Positions 17,955 through 26,667 of a stretch of DNA of 64,000 nt are shown here, piece after piece. Made by a program: the position numbers and the translations under genes. The stretch lies in contig JASJAW010000023.1 in NCBI GenBank assembly GCA_030066795.1, positions 1 to 64,000 of the forward strand. The letters are read 5' to 3'. The stretch is from Dinoroseobacter sp. (GTDB lineage Bacteria; Pseudomonadota; Alphaproteobacteria; Rhodobacterales; Rhodobacteraceae). How positions within the stretch are numbered: the stretch's first letter is position 1; each line of letters starts with the position of its first letter. Below the pieces are notes generated by a model. The model searched no databases, was not told the origin of the DNA, and worked only from the letters and a program-made list of their open reading frames with translations.

Positions 17955-18355
17955 TTGCGGGCTTTGTGAACGGCGCGCAGAGCCTTCGCGAGATCCCGGC
18001 GCAACGCTTCGAATTCACGGGAGGCCGTCGCATCCTTTCGACCCACGAGCACATAGTCCCAGCCGGGGTAACCGTGGTTGGGAAGCTCCTGCCGGGCAAT
18101 CTCGCGCAAGCGGCGCTTGGCGCGGTTGCGGGCGACAGCATTGCCGACCTTCTTCGAGCAGGTGAAACCGACACGAATTATGTCGGGGTCCGCGTCTTCT
18201 GCCCGGCGCTTGCGGGCCTGCAACAAAAACGCAGGAGTCGCTTCACGCCTTGCGCGGGCGGCGGCAAGAAAATCGGTTCGCTTAGTCAAAACAACAAGCG
18301 CCGCCGGCGAGGACGCGGGCGGCGTGGAGGACACGGATGTGTCGGTATGCGTCAC
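17951..18355 (-). CDS. rnpA: Ribonuclease P protein component
   Basis: The 134-residue basic protein is the protein subunit of RNase P, which trims the 5' ends of tRNA precursors. The RNP signature is [25 protein letters not shown]. The N-terminus carries about 20 extra residues rich in Ser, Thr and Pro before the conserved domain; no internal Met offers a shorter start. It sits 20 nt downstream of rpmH and overlaps yidD. Confidence 0.95.
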   Translation of the reverse strand: MTHTDTSVSSTPPASSPAALVVLTKRTDFLAAARARREATPAFLLQARKRRAEDADPDIIRVGFTCSKKVGNAVARNRAKRRLREIARQELPNHGYPGWDYVLVGRKDATASREFEALRRDLAKALRAVHKARK

Positions 18356-18375
18356 AGCCCGAAGGCCGAACAGGT

Positions 18376-18510
18376 TTAAGCGCTCAGCGACTTGCGGCCG
18401 CGAGCACGACGGGCGTTCAGGATCTTACGGCCGGCCTTGGTGGCCATGCGCGCGCGGAATCCATGGCGCCGCTTGCGAACAAGGTTCGACGGTTGGTACG
18501 TGCGCTTCAT
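18376..18510 (-). CDS. rpmH: Ribosomal protein bL34
   Basis: This 44-codon gene encodes a very basic protein beginning [19 protein letters not shown] and ending [10 protein letters not shown], an unmistakable bL34. It binds 23S rRNA in the large ribosomal subunit. The order rpmH-rnpA-yidD is standard. A GGAG ribosome site precedes the ATG. Confidence 0.97.
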
Positions 18511-18663
18511 CGCTTTTCTCCTTCATTGGCCGGTCGCCCGAATGGCGATGCAGCCAGATATTCTTCAGGGCCCGTCAATTAGGCATGCGAGCCAATCAAG
18601 TCAACGCGTTTCAGGCGTCTTCCCTACCGTTTAGGCTGTTTCAGGCCCAAGATCGGAGAGAAA

Positions 18664-18740
18664 TGGCGCGCTGGGGAGGATTCGAACCCCCGACCCCTTG
18701 ATTCGTAGTCAAGTACTCTATCCAGCTGAGCTACCAGCGC
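18664..18740 (-). tRNA. tRNA-Arg (anticodon ACG)
   Basis: A full cloverleaf reads on the minus strand: acceptor GCGCTGG/CCAGCGC, D-arm with AGCTCAGCTGGATAGAG, anticodon stem CTTGA/TCAAG around the loop CTACGAA, and T-arm GGTTCGAATCC. The anticodon ACG (A34 normally edited to inosine) reads CGU, CGC and CGA. The 3' CCA is encoded (18664-18666). Confidence 0.97.
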
Positions 18741-18801
18741 GTGAGGGTGCTGACTAACGCCACGCCCGGGCCAATGCAAGCGTGTTTTTTGGCGGAAAAC
18801 T

Positions 18802-20205
18802 CTATTCCGCCGCGGCGTCCAGCAAGGCTGTGTTGCGAGGCAGGCGAATGCGGAACTCCGTCCCGCTTTCGTCGGATCCTTTCAGTTCCAACGCGCCCCC
18901 ATGCCCGCGGACCAACTCGGAGGCAATCACAAGGCCCAGCCCCGTCCCCCCCTTTCGGGCGCCGCCCTGAAAGGCCGTGAACAGGTTTTCGCGTGCCTTG
19001 GGCGGCAGGCCAGGACCCGTGTCTGCGACGCAAATGATCCATTCGGTGTCTTCTTCGCGAGCCTTGATGCAAATCTGGCCGGGTTGACCCGTCGCCTCGA
19101 TTGCTTGACGTGCATTACGTACAAGGTTGGTCAACACGCGGTAGAGTTGCTCTGTGTCTCCGCGGACGATCATTCCGGGTGGGATGTCGGCCAGGAAGGT
19201 CAGGGTGTTGGCCTGACAGGACAGTTCTTCGCTGCTTAGTACGTCTTCGACCAGAGGTCCAAGCTGTAGACGTGTCAGTTCAGGCGGGTGCTCTTCCGCC
19301 TTTCCGAAGGCCAGCGTGCTTTCACAAAGCGTAACGGCGCGCGAGATCGCGTTCACAAGCTTGGGCGCGGCCCTTTTCACGGTTGGGTCCTCAGATGCCT
19401 CCATCCTGTCCGCAAGAAGTTGGGCCACGGTCAGAACGTTGCGCAGGTCGTGACTGATCTTCGCGACAGCGCTGCCAAGCTGGGCCAACCTGTCTTTCTG
19501 TTTCAGCGCCGACGTAAGCTGGGTTTGCAGAGACATCAGCGCATCTTCGGCGTCTCGCAACTCGGTGACGCCTGCGTCCGGGGTAATCACCCTGCGTGCG
19601 TCTTCGGGCGCTTCGGCATAGGCGGACATATGGTCGACGACCCGACGGATCGGTTTCACGAGGAAGCGACGGACAGCAAGGAAGAGAAGCGTCGCTGTGA
19701 AAATCGATATTGCCGCGGACAGGATTAAAATACGAATTCCGTAGTCAATAAGCGCCGCGCGCAGCGGTCCCGTGGTCATCGTGACTTCGATCACCTCGCC
19801 GGCACCTCGGACCGGTGTCCCGATGACCCGAATGACGTGTTCTTCCGGGTCGATGATCCCACGCAGCGCATCGCGGATCAGCTCAAACGCGGACGGGTCG
19901 CGCAGGTCATAGGTGCCGTAAATCTCGCCCGGAACCGGTTGGTTCAGGATCAGTTCCCGCACCTCATCGCGTTGCAGAACGATGTTCAAAACCTCGGCGT
20001 TGGCCAGAAGCTCCTCTTCCAGTTCCGGAGCGACCATGTCGTCCGGCGTAGCAAGGAGTGCAAGCGAGGCAATCTGCGCGCGCTCCAACCGGTTGAGCAG
20101 GTAGTCTTCGCGGAATCGCGCCACCGATGGGACAAAGATCAACACTTCGGCCAACATGACGAAGACCACCGTGAGGATCAGGAAGCGTCCGGACAGCGAG
20201 TTCAA
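18802..20205 (-). CDS. Membrane sensor histidine kinase
   Basis: The 467-residue kinase has two membrane segments (about residues 6-28 and 155-178) flanking a periplasmic sensor of roughly 125 residues, then a HAMP linker. The kinase core shows the phospho-acceptor His in AKISHDLRNVL, the N box NLVRNARQAI, and the ATP-lid motifs DTGPGLPP and GGTGLGLVIA. The start is TTG with a good AAAGGAG site. No response-regulator gene is adjacent, so it is an orphan by position; the cognate regulator is unknown. Confidence 0.93.
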   Translation of the reverse strand: MNSLSGRFLILTVVFVMLAEVLIFVPSVARFREDYLLNRLERAQIASLALLATPDDMVAPELEEELLANAEVLNIVLQRDEVRELILNQPVPGEIYGTYDLRDPSAFELIRDALRGIIDPEEHVIRVIGTPVRGAGEVIEVTMTTGPLRAALIDYGIRILILSAAISIFTATLLFLAVRRFLVKPIRRVVDHMSAYAEAPEDARRVITPDAGVTELRDAEDALMSLQTQLTSALKQKDRLAQLGSAVAKISHDLRNVLTVAQLLADRMEASEDPTVKRAAPKLVNAISRAVTLCESTLAFGKAEEHPPELTRLQLGPLVEDVLSSEELSCQANTLTFLADIPPGMIVRGDTEQLYRVLTNLVRNARQAIEATGQPGQICIKAREEDTEWIICVADTGPGLPPKARENLFTAFQGGARKGGTGLGLVIASELVRGHGGALELKGSDESGTEFRIRLPRNTALLDAAAE

Positions 20206-20241
20206 CGAGGCTGCTCCTTTCTTTTTCCTGACATAATCGTG

Positions 20242-21654
20242 TCAGAAGCGTTGGACAATGCGCACGATGCGCTTGACCATGTCGCTTTCAAAGAGCCTTG
20301 GCGAGAAGTAGGCGCCGGCGGCGCGCTTGTTCACTTCGCCAAGGGTAGGGTAGGGGGCGACCATGTTGGCGACTGCTGACATCTTGTGCCCGTTAGCGAT
20401 CGCATAGGCCCAAAGCCCGATCAGTTCCCCGGCGTCCGCTCCAACGATGGAGGCACCGACCGGCTTGCCCTTGACCACCATAACCTTGATCAATCCCGTG
20501 GTACGGCCTGAGGCAATTGCGCGGTCGTTCTCCTCAAATTCAAACCGTGCAACCTCCAGTTTGTCTCCATGGGTTTTGCGCGCTTGCTCTTCCGTCAAAC
20601 CAATCTGTGCGATCTCGGGGTCTGTATAGGTCGCCCAGGGGATATGATCGGTGCGCGCTTTAGCGGGCATGCCGAGCACAAGCTGACGGATTAATACACC
20701 TGCATGATAGCCCGCGACATGGGTAAACTGCAGTCCACCGGCCACGTCGCCGGCAGCATAAACCTTTTTGTTCGTGGTCCGCAGAGAGGCGTCGACTTTT
20801 ACCCCACGGCGGTCATACTCGATGCCCGCGGCTTCAAGGTTCAGCTTCTCGACATTTACCGCGCGCCCCACCGCCATCAGAAGATGCGAGCCGTCGAAAC
20901 TCCGCCCGTCCTCAGTCTTCACAGTAATATCTCCGGCCTCGCCCGAAACCTCGGATACTTGCGCGCCTTCGACAATCTCGATGCCTTCGCCGCGCAGGCG
21001 TTCCAGTGCGATGGCTGCCATTTCCGGATCATCCTTGCCGAGGGCCGTCAAGCCCTCCAGCACTGTCACCTTCGACCCGATCCGGACATGGGCCTGCGCC
21101 ATCTCCATTCCGATCGGCCCGCCACCGATGACGATCAGATGCTCAGGAAGGTCGCGGAGGTCGAAGAGACTTTCGTTGGTCAGATACGGCACATTGTCGA
21201 TGCCTGGGATCGGCGGGACGAACGGGCGCGATCCAGTTGCGATGACGAAGCGGCGGGCGGTGATGATATTTTCGCCGGCCTTCACTTCGGTTGCGGAGGT
21301 GAACTCTCCGAACTCCCGGATGACATGCACGCCGAGCCCTTCGAAGCGTTCCTGGCTGTCGACAGGCTCGATCGTGGCGATCACGTTGTACACGTGGTCC
21401 TTGGCGGCCGAATAGTCGATCACGGGGTCCGCCGGGGCGATACCGAAGCCGCCTTTGCGCACGGTGTGCGCCTGCTTGGCCGCGGCGATCAGGGCCTTTG
21501 ACGGAACGCATCCATAGTTCAGGCAGTCACCGCCCATCTTGTGGCCTTCGAGAAGGACGACCCGGGCGCCCATCTGCACTGCGCCGGCTGCCACGGACAG
21601 CCCCCCGGAGCCTGCGCCGATTACGCAGATGTCTGTTTCAATGCGATTTGTCAT
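20242..21654 (-). CDS. Pyridine nucleotide-disulfide oxidoreductase (dihydrolipoamide dehydrogenase / MerA-like)
   Basis: The 470-residue flavoenzyme has an FAD dinucleotide fold at its start (VIGAGSGGLSVAAGA), the redox-active disulfide GGDCLNYGCVPSKA, an NAD(P)H-binding fold (VIGGGPIGMEMAQ), the FAD motif VYAAGDVAGG and a C-terminal dimer domain. The usual active-site His-Glu pair is not obvious in the C-terminus (MVAPYPTLGEVNKRA takes its place), as in MerA-like reductases. The start at 21654 is taken because it follows the upstream stop by 4 nt. Pairing with a TVP38-type membrane gene is a recurrent arrangement of unclear purpose. Confidence 0.88.
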   Translation of the reverse strand: MTNRIETDICVIGAGSGGLSVAAGAVQMGARVVLLEGHKMGGDCLNYGCVPSKALIAAAKQAHTVRKGGFGIAPADPVIDYSAAKDHVYNVIATIEPVDSQERFEGLGVHVIREFGEFTSATEVKAGENIITARRFVIATGSRPFVPPIPGIDNVPYLTNESLFDLRDLPEHLIVIGGGPIGMEMAQAHVRIGSKVTVLEGLTALGKDDPEMAAIALERLRGEGIEIVEGAQVSEVSGEAGDITVKTEDGRSFDGSHLLMAVGRAVNVEKLNLEAAGIEYDRRGVKVDASLRTTNKKVYAAGDVAGGLQFTHVAGYHAGVLIRQLVLGMPAKARTDHIPWATYTDPEIAQIGLTEEQARKTHGDKLEVARFEFEENDRAIASGRTTGLIKVMVVKGKPVGASIVGADAGELIGLWAYAIANGHKMSAVANMVAPYPTLGEVNKRAAGAYFSPRLFESDMVKRIVRIVQRF

Positions 21655-21658
21655 GGGA

Positions 21659-22402
21659 TCAGGCGCTTTCGGACTTACGGAATTTCTTGATGACAATCGG
21701 CAGAGCCGCAAGCGCGCTCAGGCCTAGGATTGGGCCGAGGATATGCGGCTCAAAAATGATACCAAGATTTGGGGTCTCACCGCTGGCGAACACTTCGCCA
21801 AGACCTGCACCGACCCAGGTGTAGACTGCGGTACCCGGAATGATTCCGAAGAAAGTGGTGAACACGAAACGGTCCAAACGAACGCCCACCAGAGCAGGAA
21901 GTAGATTAGCCACAAAAAATGGGATTGCTGGAACGAGGCGCATCAGAAAAAGCACCGATAGCTCGTTCTCTTTCAGTCCTTCCTTGAGCTGCTTCACCTT
22001 GCCTTCGGAAGCATCCATTTTTGCGGCCAGTCGGTCGCCGAGTCCCCAGCGCGCCGCCAGGAAGATAATCGTGGCGCCGATCGTGGCGGCAAACACTGTC
22101 AGGAGTGTGCCTGTGGCCAGCCCGAATAAGAACCCGCCAGTCAGAGTGGCGATTGTGGCGCCTGGGAAGGAGAATGCGACGATCAGAATGTAGATTGCCA
22201 AGTACGCAGCAATGGTGGCCGTAAGATTTGCGTCCCGGAATGCGATCAGGGCCTCGCGGTTCGCGGCCAAGGCCTCGAAGGTCAGTGTGTCTTTGAGCGT
22301 GACAGCCCCAAAAACGGCGACAAGACCTATGGCGGCCAGCGGGACCCATTTGGGTAGGCCGCCTTTTGCCTGTGGCTGGGGTTTCTCTTCCATGACGGAC
22401 AT
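21659..22402 (-). CDS. TVP38/TMEM64 (DedA-like) membrane protein
   Basis: The 247-residue inner-membrane protein has about six hydrophobic segments and the family core GGFLFGLATGTLLTVFAATIGA with the later RLVPAIPFFVANLLPALVGV. DedA-superfamily proteins are linked to lipid-carrier or phospholipid flipping across the membrane; the substrate here is unknown. It is immediately upstream of, and apparently co-transcribed with, the flavoprotein reductase gene. Confidence 0.9.
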   Translation of the reverse strand: MSVMEEKPQPQAKGGLPKWVPLAAIGLVAVFGAVTLKDTLTFEALAANREALIAFRDANLTATIAAYLAIYILIVAFSFPGATIATLTGGFLFGLATGTLLTVFAATIGATIIFLAARWGLGDRLAAKMDASEGKVKQLKEGLKENELSVLFLMRLVPAIPFFVANLLPALVGVRLDRFVFTTFFGIIPGTAVYTWVGAGLGEVFASGETPNLGIIFEPHILGPILGLSALAALPIVIKKFRKSESA

Positions 22403-22633
22403 ATCCGGGGTTCCTTGTTCGGTGTGACTGTTGAACCACGAAATCGGGTCAGATGCGCCCTTGTGTAAGCCTGATCACGTCCCGTTGATGGCCGGTGAGG
22501 TTTCGACATCGATTTGCAACAGTGTGGGCGCGTTTCTGTAACGTTGACTCTTTAACGGCTTGTGTTTGTTACAGACTGGACCAAGCGCATTCCGATTATT
22601 AGGGTTGGCGCAACAGCAGCAAAGGATGCAGTC

Positions 22634-23251
22634 ATGCGGCGCATAAGTTTGGTTTTTGGCGTGATCTTCGGTTTGACGATGGCAACTGGTCCTGGACCTG
22701 CCGACGCGCAGTCCGCGATGCGAGAGGATGTTTTCGATCTCCAGACCGCACTCCATTATTTCCAGTTTATGAGTGGCCCGGTAGATGGCGAAATCGGCGC
22801 GGATACGGAGCGCGGCTTGCGTCGCCTTGGGAGCTATCTGCGTCTTGGCCCGATCAGCCCGGAGGCCATGGAGACAACGCCTTTGCCCTTGCCCTTGCGC
22901 AGTCTGATGGATGCCTATGTCGGGCGCAACGATATCGACACGACTTTGCTCGACGAACGCGATCTTGGGCGTCTAAACCGAGAAGGCGACCGGTTCTGGA
23001 TCCGGAAAGAGCTGCAACCTGATCCGTCGACGTGGGGTGTTGATGTGGACGCGGCGGCTGATACCTGTTCGGCGTACTCGAATGAAGGATTGATCGGTAC
23101 AGTGATTGACCCGGACGAATTGCCGGAAATTGAAGGCCCCGCTTCTGTGCGGGTCATCTATTTCGGTCCGGTCACCGCCGACTTTAGGCCAGATCGCCTG
23201 AACATTTTCGTAGATCCATGGAATATGGTCACGAAACTGACCTGCAACTGA
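22634..23251 (+). CDS. Exported protein with peptidase inhibitor I78-like domain
   Basis: The 205-residue product starts with a signal peptide (hydrophobic residues 4-18, cleavage near ADAQ). Residues about 32-60 resemble a short peptidoglycan-binding helix repeat (LQTALHYFQFMSGPVDGEIG). The C-terminal part matches the I78 elastase-inhibitor fold: a lone Cys, then GTVIDPDELP, TADFRPDRLNIFVD and a final LTCN. I78 proteins block serine proteases in the periplasm or outside the cell. The start at 22634 has an AAAGGA site; 24 upstream in-frame residues are excluded. It converges on mipZ. Confidence 0.75.
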   Translation: MRRISLVFGVIFGLTMATGPGPADAQSAMREDVFDLQTALHYFQFMSGPVDGEIGADTERGLRRLGSYLRLGPISPEAMETTPLPLPLRSLMDAYVGRNDIDTTLLDERDLGRLNREGDRFWIRKELQPDPSTWGVDVDAAADTCSAYSNEGLIGTVIDPDELPEIEGPASVRVIYFGPVTADFRPDRLNIFVDPWNMVTKLTCN

Positions 23252-23254
23252 ACT

Positions 23255-24064
23255 TCAGAAATCGACCTCAACGTCGGGAAGCTTAATCTCCTTCATCAGC
23301 TCGCGCAGTTCCTGCCGCGCGGCCAAGTTCGACATGTTGAGCTTATCGATTCCTATGTCGCGCAGATCGAGCAGGGTCATGCCGCGGGGAAACAGCTCGC
23401 GGAAAATAACGCGTTCGGAGAACCCGGGCGCAATCCGGCAGCCGATCCGGTCTTGTAGGTCTTTTAGCGCGTCTCCGATCTTCTTCTTGTTGTGCATGTA
23501 CTGCGTACCAAGACGGTTGCGCACAACGATCCAGTCGATTGGTGGAAGTCCGGCACGGGCCCGCAGCTGGCGAGAGCTCCATACCATTTCCGAATAAACA
23601 GAGGGACCCAAAACCTTGTTGGTTATCGGATCTACGCGGGCGATCATGTCGAAATCAACATAGCTGTCGTTGAGAGGCGTAATGAGCGTATCTGCCAGAG
23701 AATGCGCGACCTGGCTCAGGCGGGTGAAAGAGCCCGGACAATCCAAGACAATGAAGTCGCACTTGTTCTCCACCGAGGCAATCGCAAGCGTCAGGCGGCG
23801 ATCCCAAACGTTTTCACCTGGCTCTAGCTGAGTTTCGTCAACTTTGGGCAGTTCTATCAGTTCTGGTGAAGGTAACGAAACGCCCTCTCTGGCGGTGGTT
23901 GCCGCGCGGTTCTCGAGATAGCGACCGAAACTGCGTTGCCGCAGATCGAGGTCAATGCCGCCTACTGTTTTTCCCGCACGGGCCAACGCTGTCGCCACGT
24001 GCATACAGGTCGTCGATTTCCCCGACCCGCCTTTTTCGTTTCCGAAGACAATGATGTGCGCCAC
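23255..24064 (-). CDS. mipZ: Division-plane positioning ATPase MipZ
   Basis: The 269-residue ParA/MinD-type ATPase has the deviant Walker A GNEKGGSGKSTT, the Asp-containing switch DLDLRQRSFGRY and Walker B FIVLDCPGS. MipZ forms a gradient from the ParB-bound poles and inhibits FtsZ assembly, placing the division site at midcell; it is an alphaproteobacterial protein that replaces MinCD. The gene stands alone. Confidence 0.93.
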   Translation of the reverse strand: MAHIIVFGNEKGGSGKSTTCMHVATALARAGKTVGGIDLDLRQRSFGRYLENRAATTAREGVSLPSPELIELPKVDETQLEPGENVWDRRLTLAIASVENKCDFIVLDCPGSFTRLSQVAHSLADTLITPLNDSYVDFDMIARVDPITNKVLGPSVYSEMVWSSRQLRARAGLPPIDWIVVRNRLGTQYMHNKKKIGDALKDLQDRIGCRIAPGFSERVIFRELFPRGMTLLDLRDIGIDKLNMSNLAARQELRELMKEIKLPDVEVDF

Positions 24065-24246
24065 AGCCCGATCCGATCTTTTTTAGCGGCTCGAATGGCC
24101 GCCTTTCGCGCAGACTACCGGGGCAGCACTCAGTTTTAAATCTCAAAAAAGAGGATTCTCACCGAATAAGCAGTTTCCGCCGTCGAAAATGCGCGAAAGC
24201 GACAGGTCGCATTCTAGTAATTTGCGCTAAGCAGGGGCGCGCAGCC

Positions 24247-24269
24247 GCGAAAGCGCTTTCCGCTTTCGC
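24247..24269 (-). other. Perfect 9-bp hairpin
   Basis: GCGAAAGCG at 24247-24255 pairs with CGCTTTCGC at 24261-24269 around a 5-nt loop, 40 nt past the stop of the DUF1127 gene. Without a clear U-run it is more likely a 3' stabiliser or weak terminator. Confidence 0.4.
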
Positions 24270-24310
24270 TCTGAGTACCTGTGTGTCAACCGGGCTGAGA
24301 ACTTGTCAAA

Positions 24311-24487
24311 TCAGGTGGCTTGGGCCGCAGCTTCCCGCGCCAGATGCGCGATGGCCGCTCGGCTGATCCCGATATCGTTCAGTTCTGCATCGGTCATGTA
24401 ACCGAGTTCGCGCCGTACCTGACGGGCAACGTCTTGGCGACGGCGGTATCGTGACAGCGCGTGCCGCGCATTAGCAAATGAAAACAT
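24311..24487 (-). CDS. DUF1127 small protein
   Basis: This 58-residue basic protein (start MFSFANARHALSRYRRR) has the DUF1127 pattern: an Arg-rich N-terminal helix then REL..MTDAELNDIGISRAAI. Small DUF1127 proteins in alphaproteobacteria bind RNA and have been tied to phosphate and C1 metabolism and RNA turnover in related species; the role here is inferred from that. It is monocistronic, with a hairpin downstream. Confidence 0.88.
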   Translation of the reverse strand: MFSFANARHALSRYRRRQDVARQVRRELGYMTDAELNDIGISRAAIAHLAREAAAQAT

Positions 24488-24618
24488 AGCGACAATCCTT
24501 GTGCAGGCGTTGCGACTTCTGCGTGCAACGCGTTGAATCGCTATCTACGCTCTTTTCAAACGCGCACAATTGACGCTTTCGCAAACGCGCCATGCAACTG
24601 TGTCAAAGCAGCGGTGGA

Positions 24619-25428
24619 TCACACGCTGTCCCGCTGAACAATCCAGTCGTGATCGGGATGGTTCGCGAAGCGCCACTTCCGCAACGGGCCGGCCATGACA
24701 TTCAGGTAGTACATCTCGTACCCATATGGTGCAGCGCAGGGGTGGTGCCCGCGCGGCACCAGAACAACGTCATGGTCCGCGACTGACAACGTTTCGTCCA
24801 GACTGCCATCTTCGGTAAACACACGTTGAATGCCGAAACCTTTTGCCGGGTTCAGACGGTGATAGTAGGTCTCTTCGAGATAGGTCATCCGTGGATAGTC
24901 ATCTTCGTCATGCCGGTGTGGCGGGTAGGAGGACCAGTGGCCCGCAGGCGTAAACACCTCCGTCACCAGTAAGCTGTCCGCCACATCGCGATCTTCCATT
25001 GCAATATTGTTGATGTACCGAAGGTTAGTGCTGGTTCCGCGTTCCATCAGAGAAATGCCGGCAGGACCGATTACCTGCGCAGGATGCCCGCCCTGACCGG
25101 GGGCGGAGCATACAGCGAGCGTGCAAGTTGTCGCCGCTTTTACTGCCCATCCGCTATCCGAAGGGACATAGACGCAATGGGGCGGAGTTTTCTCGAACAC
25201 ATCCATGCGGTCGCCGAGACGTCCGAAATCGCGCCCATCCGCGGTTACCTGGCCCCTACCTTCAACAAGCACGAGAATCACTTCGCGGTCGCCGGTCTCT
25301 GCGGCGGCAACTTCCCCCGGTGCCAGGCGATGCAGATCGAACCCGACATAGGACCACCCGGCGGAGGCCGGGGTGATCGCGTGCACATGGCCTTGCACGC
25401 CTTTTGGGCGAATATGGAGTTTGGACAT
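24619..25428 (-). CDS. iolB: 5-deoxy-glucuronate isomerase
   Basis: The 269-residue double-cupin protein converts 5-deoxy-glucuronate to 2-deoxy-5-keto-gluconate, a mid-pathway step of myo-inositol breakdown. Conserved metal and substrate residues lie in SSYPPHRHDEDDYPRM, LEETYYHRLNP and PRGHHPCAAPYGYEMYYLNVMAG. It is the last gene of the importer-PhyH-iolB transcript, 3 nt after the PhyH gene. A second IolB-like gene lies at 36.9 kb. Confidence 0.93.
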   Translation of the reverse strand: MSKLHIRPKGVQGHVHAITPASAGWSYVGFDLHRLAPGEVAAAETGDREVILVLVEGRGQVTADGRDFGRLGDRMDVFEKTPPHCVYVPSDSGWAVKAATTCTLAVCSAPGQGGHPAQVIGPAGISLMERGTSTNLRYINNIAMEDRDVADSLLVTEVFTPAGHWSSYPPHRHDEDDYPRMTYLEETYYHRLNPAKGFGIQRVFTEDGSLDETLSVADHDVVLVPRGHHPCAAPYGYEMYYLNVMAGPLRKWRFANHPDHDWIVQRDSV

Positions 25429-25431
25429 GAG

Positions 25432-26592
25432 TTAGGGCCTGCGCCGGTGAGTGTAGTCAGACAGCGCCTCGTTGAAAGCGCTGGGGTGCATCTCGGCCCG
25501 CAAGGCGCGCCGCATCAGATCGGCTTGCGTTTCCGGTGCCAGCCCGCCGACCGGCGGATCGCTGTCGAGATTGGTCGGAAACGCATATCCTTCCGCTGCG
25601 GCGGCGATCGCTGCGTCGAGTTCCGCGGGCTCCGAAGCCCCTTCAGCGGCCAGTTCAATGAGGGCCGGATAGAGTTGTCGGCAAATCTGATCGCGATCGA
25701 CGCTTTCCATCGCCCGTCCGAAAGCGCTTGAAACCTGTAGCAGGTTGGCCATGCGTTCAATGCCTTTGCTACGGTTCTCGCCAGCTGCATGGAACAGCGC
25801 TGGATTGAAGAACACCGCATCGCCCTTTTGTAGCGAAAGCTGGACGAAATGCGCCTCGAAATACGCCTGAAACTCAGCGCGTCGGAAGGTGAGGTAGCCT
25901 TCCGGGGAGAGCTGTGAGAACGGCAGGAGCTTGGTAGGGCCGCTTTCCACTGGCATGTCACAATGGGCAATAGCTCCCTGCAAGGTCAGCGCGGCCGTGA
26001 GCAGATGCGCATGCTTCGGGAATCGCGCCGCCACTTCTGCAGTCTGAAAGCCGAGATGATAGTCGCGATGCGCGTCCTGCGCCTGGCCACCTGGGCGCAC
26101 GACATTAATCTGCGCCGTCATCTGATACTGTGGCCCGAGCCACGCCTCGCAAACCGCCGCAATCGCAATATTCCCGAAATAGCGTGCAAAGAGAACCGGG
26201 TCCGCTGCGCAGAGCTTTGGAAGTGCATTCCATAGCCGATCATTTGCTCCGGCCGTCGCAAAGTGATCGCCTTGTCCGCTACCTGAAGCTTTCTCTTGCC
26301 CGATCAGACTCTGATAGACCGATGTGACTTTATCCAGTACGGCGGTATCCTCGTATGCTGACCGCAGCACCAGCACGCCAGGTCCCGAATTCAGGACAGT
26401 GGCCCATTCGGCCAGAAGCGATTTGCGTGCCTCAGGCTCGGTCAGGGCTTCAGGCAACTTTGGCACATTATAGATTGGGATGTTCTGCGCGATCTCGACA
26501 GCCAAAGGACAGTGCGTCGGGTCGGTCGTCTGCTCCGTCAGCTTAGCGAATGCGTCGAGGGAACAGGTCTGGGGATCAAAGCCGCCGTCCAT
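25432..26592 (-). CDS. Phytanoyl-CoA dioxygenase (PhyH) family protein
   Basis: The 386-residue protein is an Fe(II)/2-oxoglutarate oxygenase of the PhyH family. The H-x-D iron ligands appear in AHRDYHLG, and the distal His and 2-oxoglutarate-binding Arg in FHAAGENRSKGIER. It sits between the importer ATPase and iolB with near-zero spacing, so it is part of the inositol response. A plausible but unproven job is oxidising an O-methylated or otherwise modified inositol (pinitol, ononitol type) to feed the pathway. Confidence 0.85.
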   Translation of the reverse strand: MDGGFDPQTCSLDAFAKLTEQTTDPTHCPLAVEIAQNIPIYNVPKLPEALTEPEARKSLLAEWATVLNSGPGVLVLRSAYEDTAVLDKVTSVYQSLIGQEKASGSGQGDHFATAGANDRLWNALPKLCAADPVLFARYFGNIAIAAVCEAWLGPQYQMTAQINVVRPGGQAQDAHRDYHLGFQTAEVAARFPKHAHLLTAALTLQGAIAHCDMPVESGPTKLLPFSQLSPEGYLTFRRAEFQAYFEAHFVQLSLQKGDAVFFNPALFHAAGENRSKGIERMANLLQVSSAFGRAMESVDRDQICRQLYPALIELAAEGASEPAELDAAIAAAAEGYAFPTNLDSDPPVGGLAPETQADLMRRALRAEMHPSAFNEALSDYTHRRRP

Positions 26593-26622
26593 AAGGGAGC
26601 CGTCCTCGTGATGTTCAGAGTT

Positions 26623-26649
26623 CGCAAGGCCAGAACAACCGGCCTTGCG
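26623..26649 (-). other. 9-bp hairpin between importer and PhyH genes
   Basis: CGCAAGGCC at 26623-26631 pairs with GGCCTTGCG at 26641-26649. It lies in the 75-nt spacer inside the operon and has no U-run, so it may partly terminate or protect the upstream importer mRNA. Confidence 0.45.
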
Positions 26650-26667
26650 TCTTGAGTGCGTCCGGCC

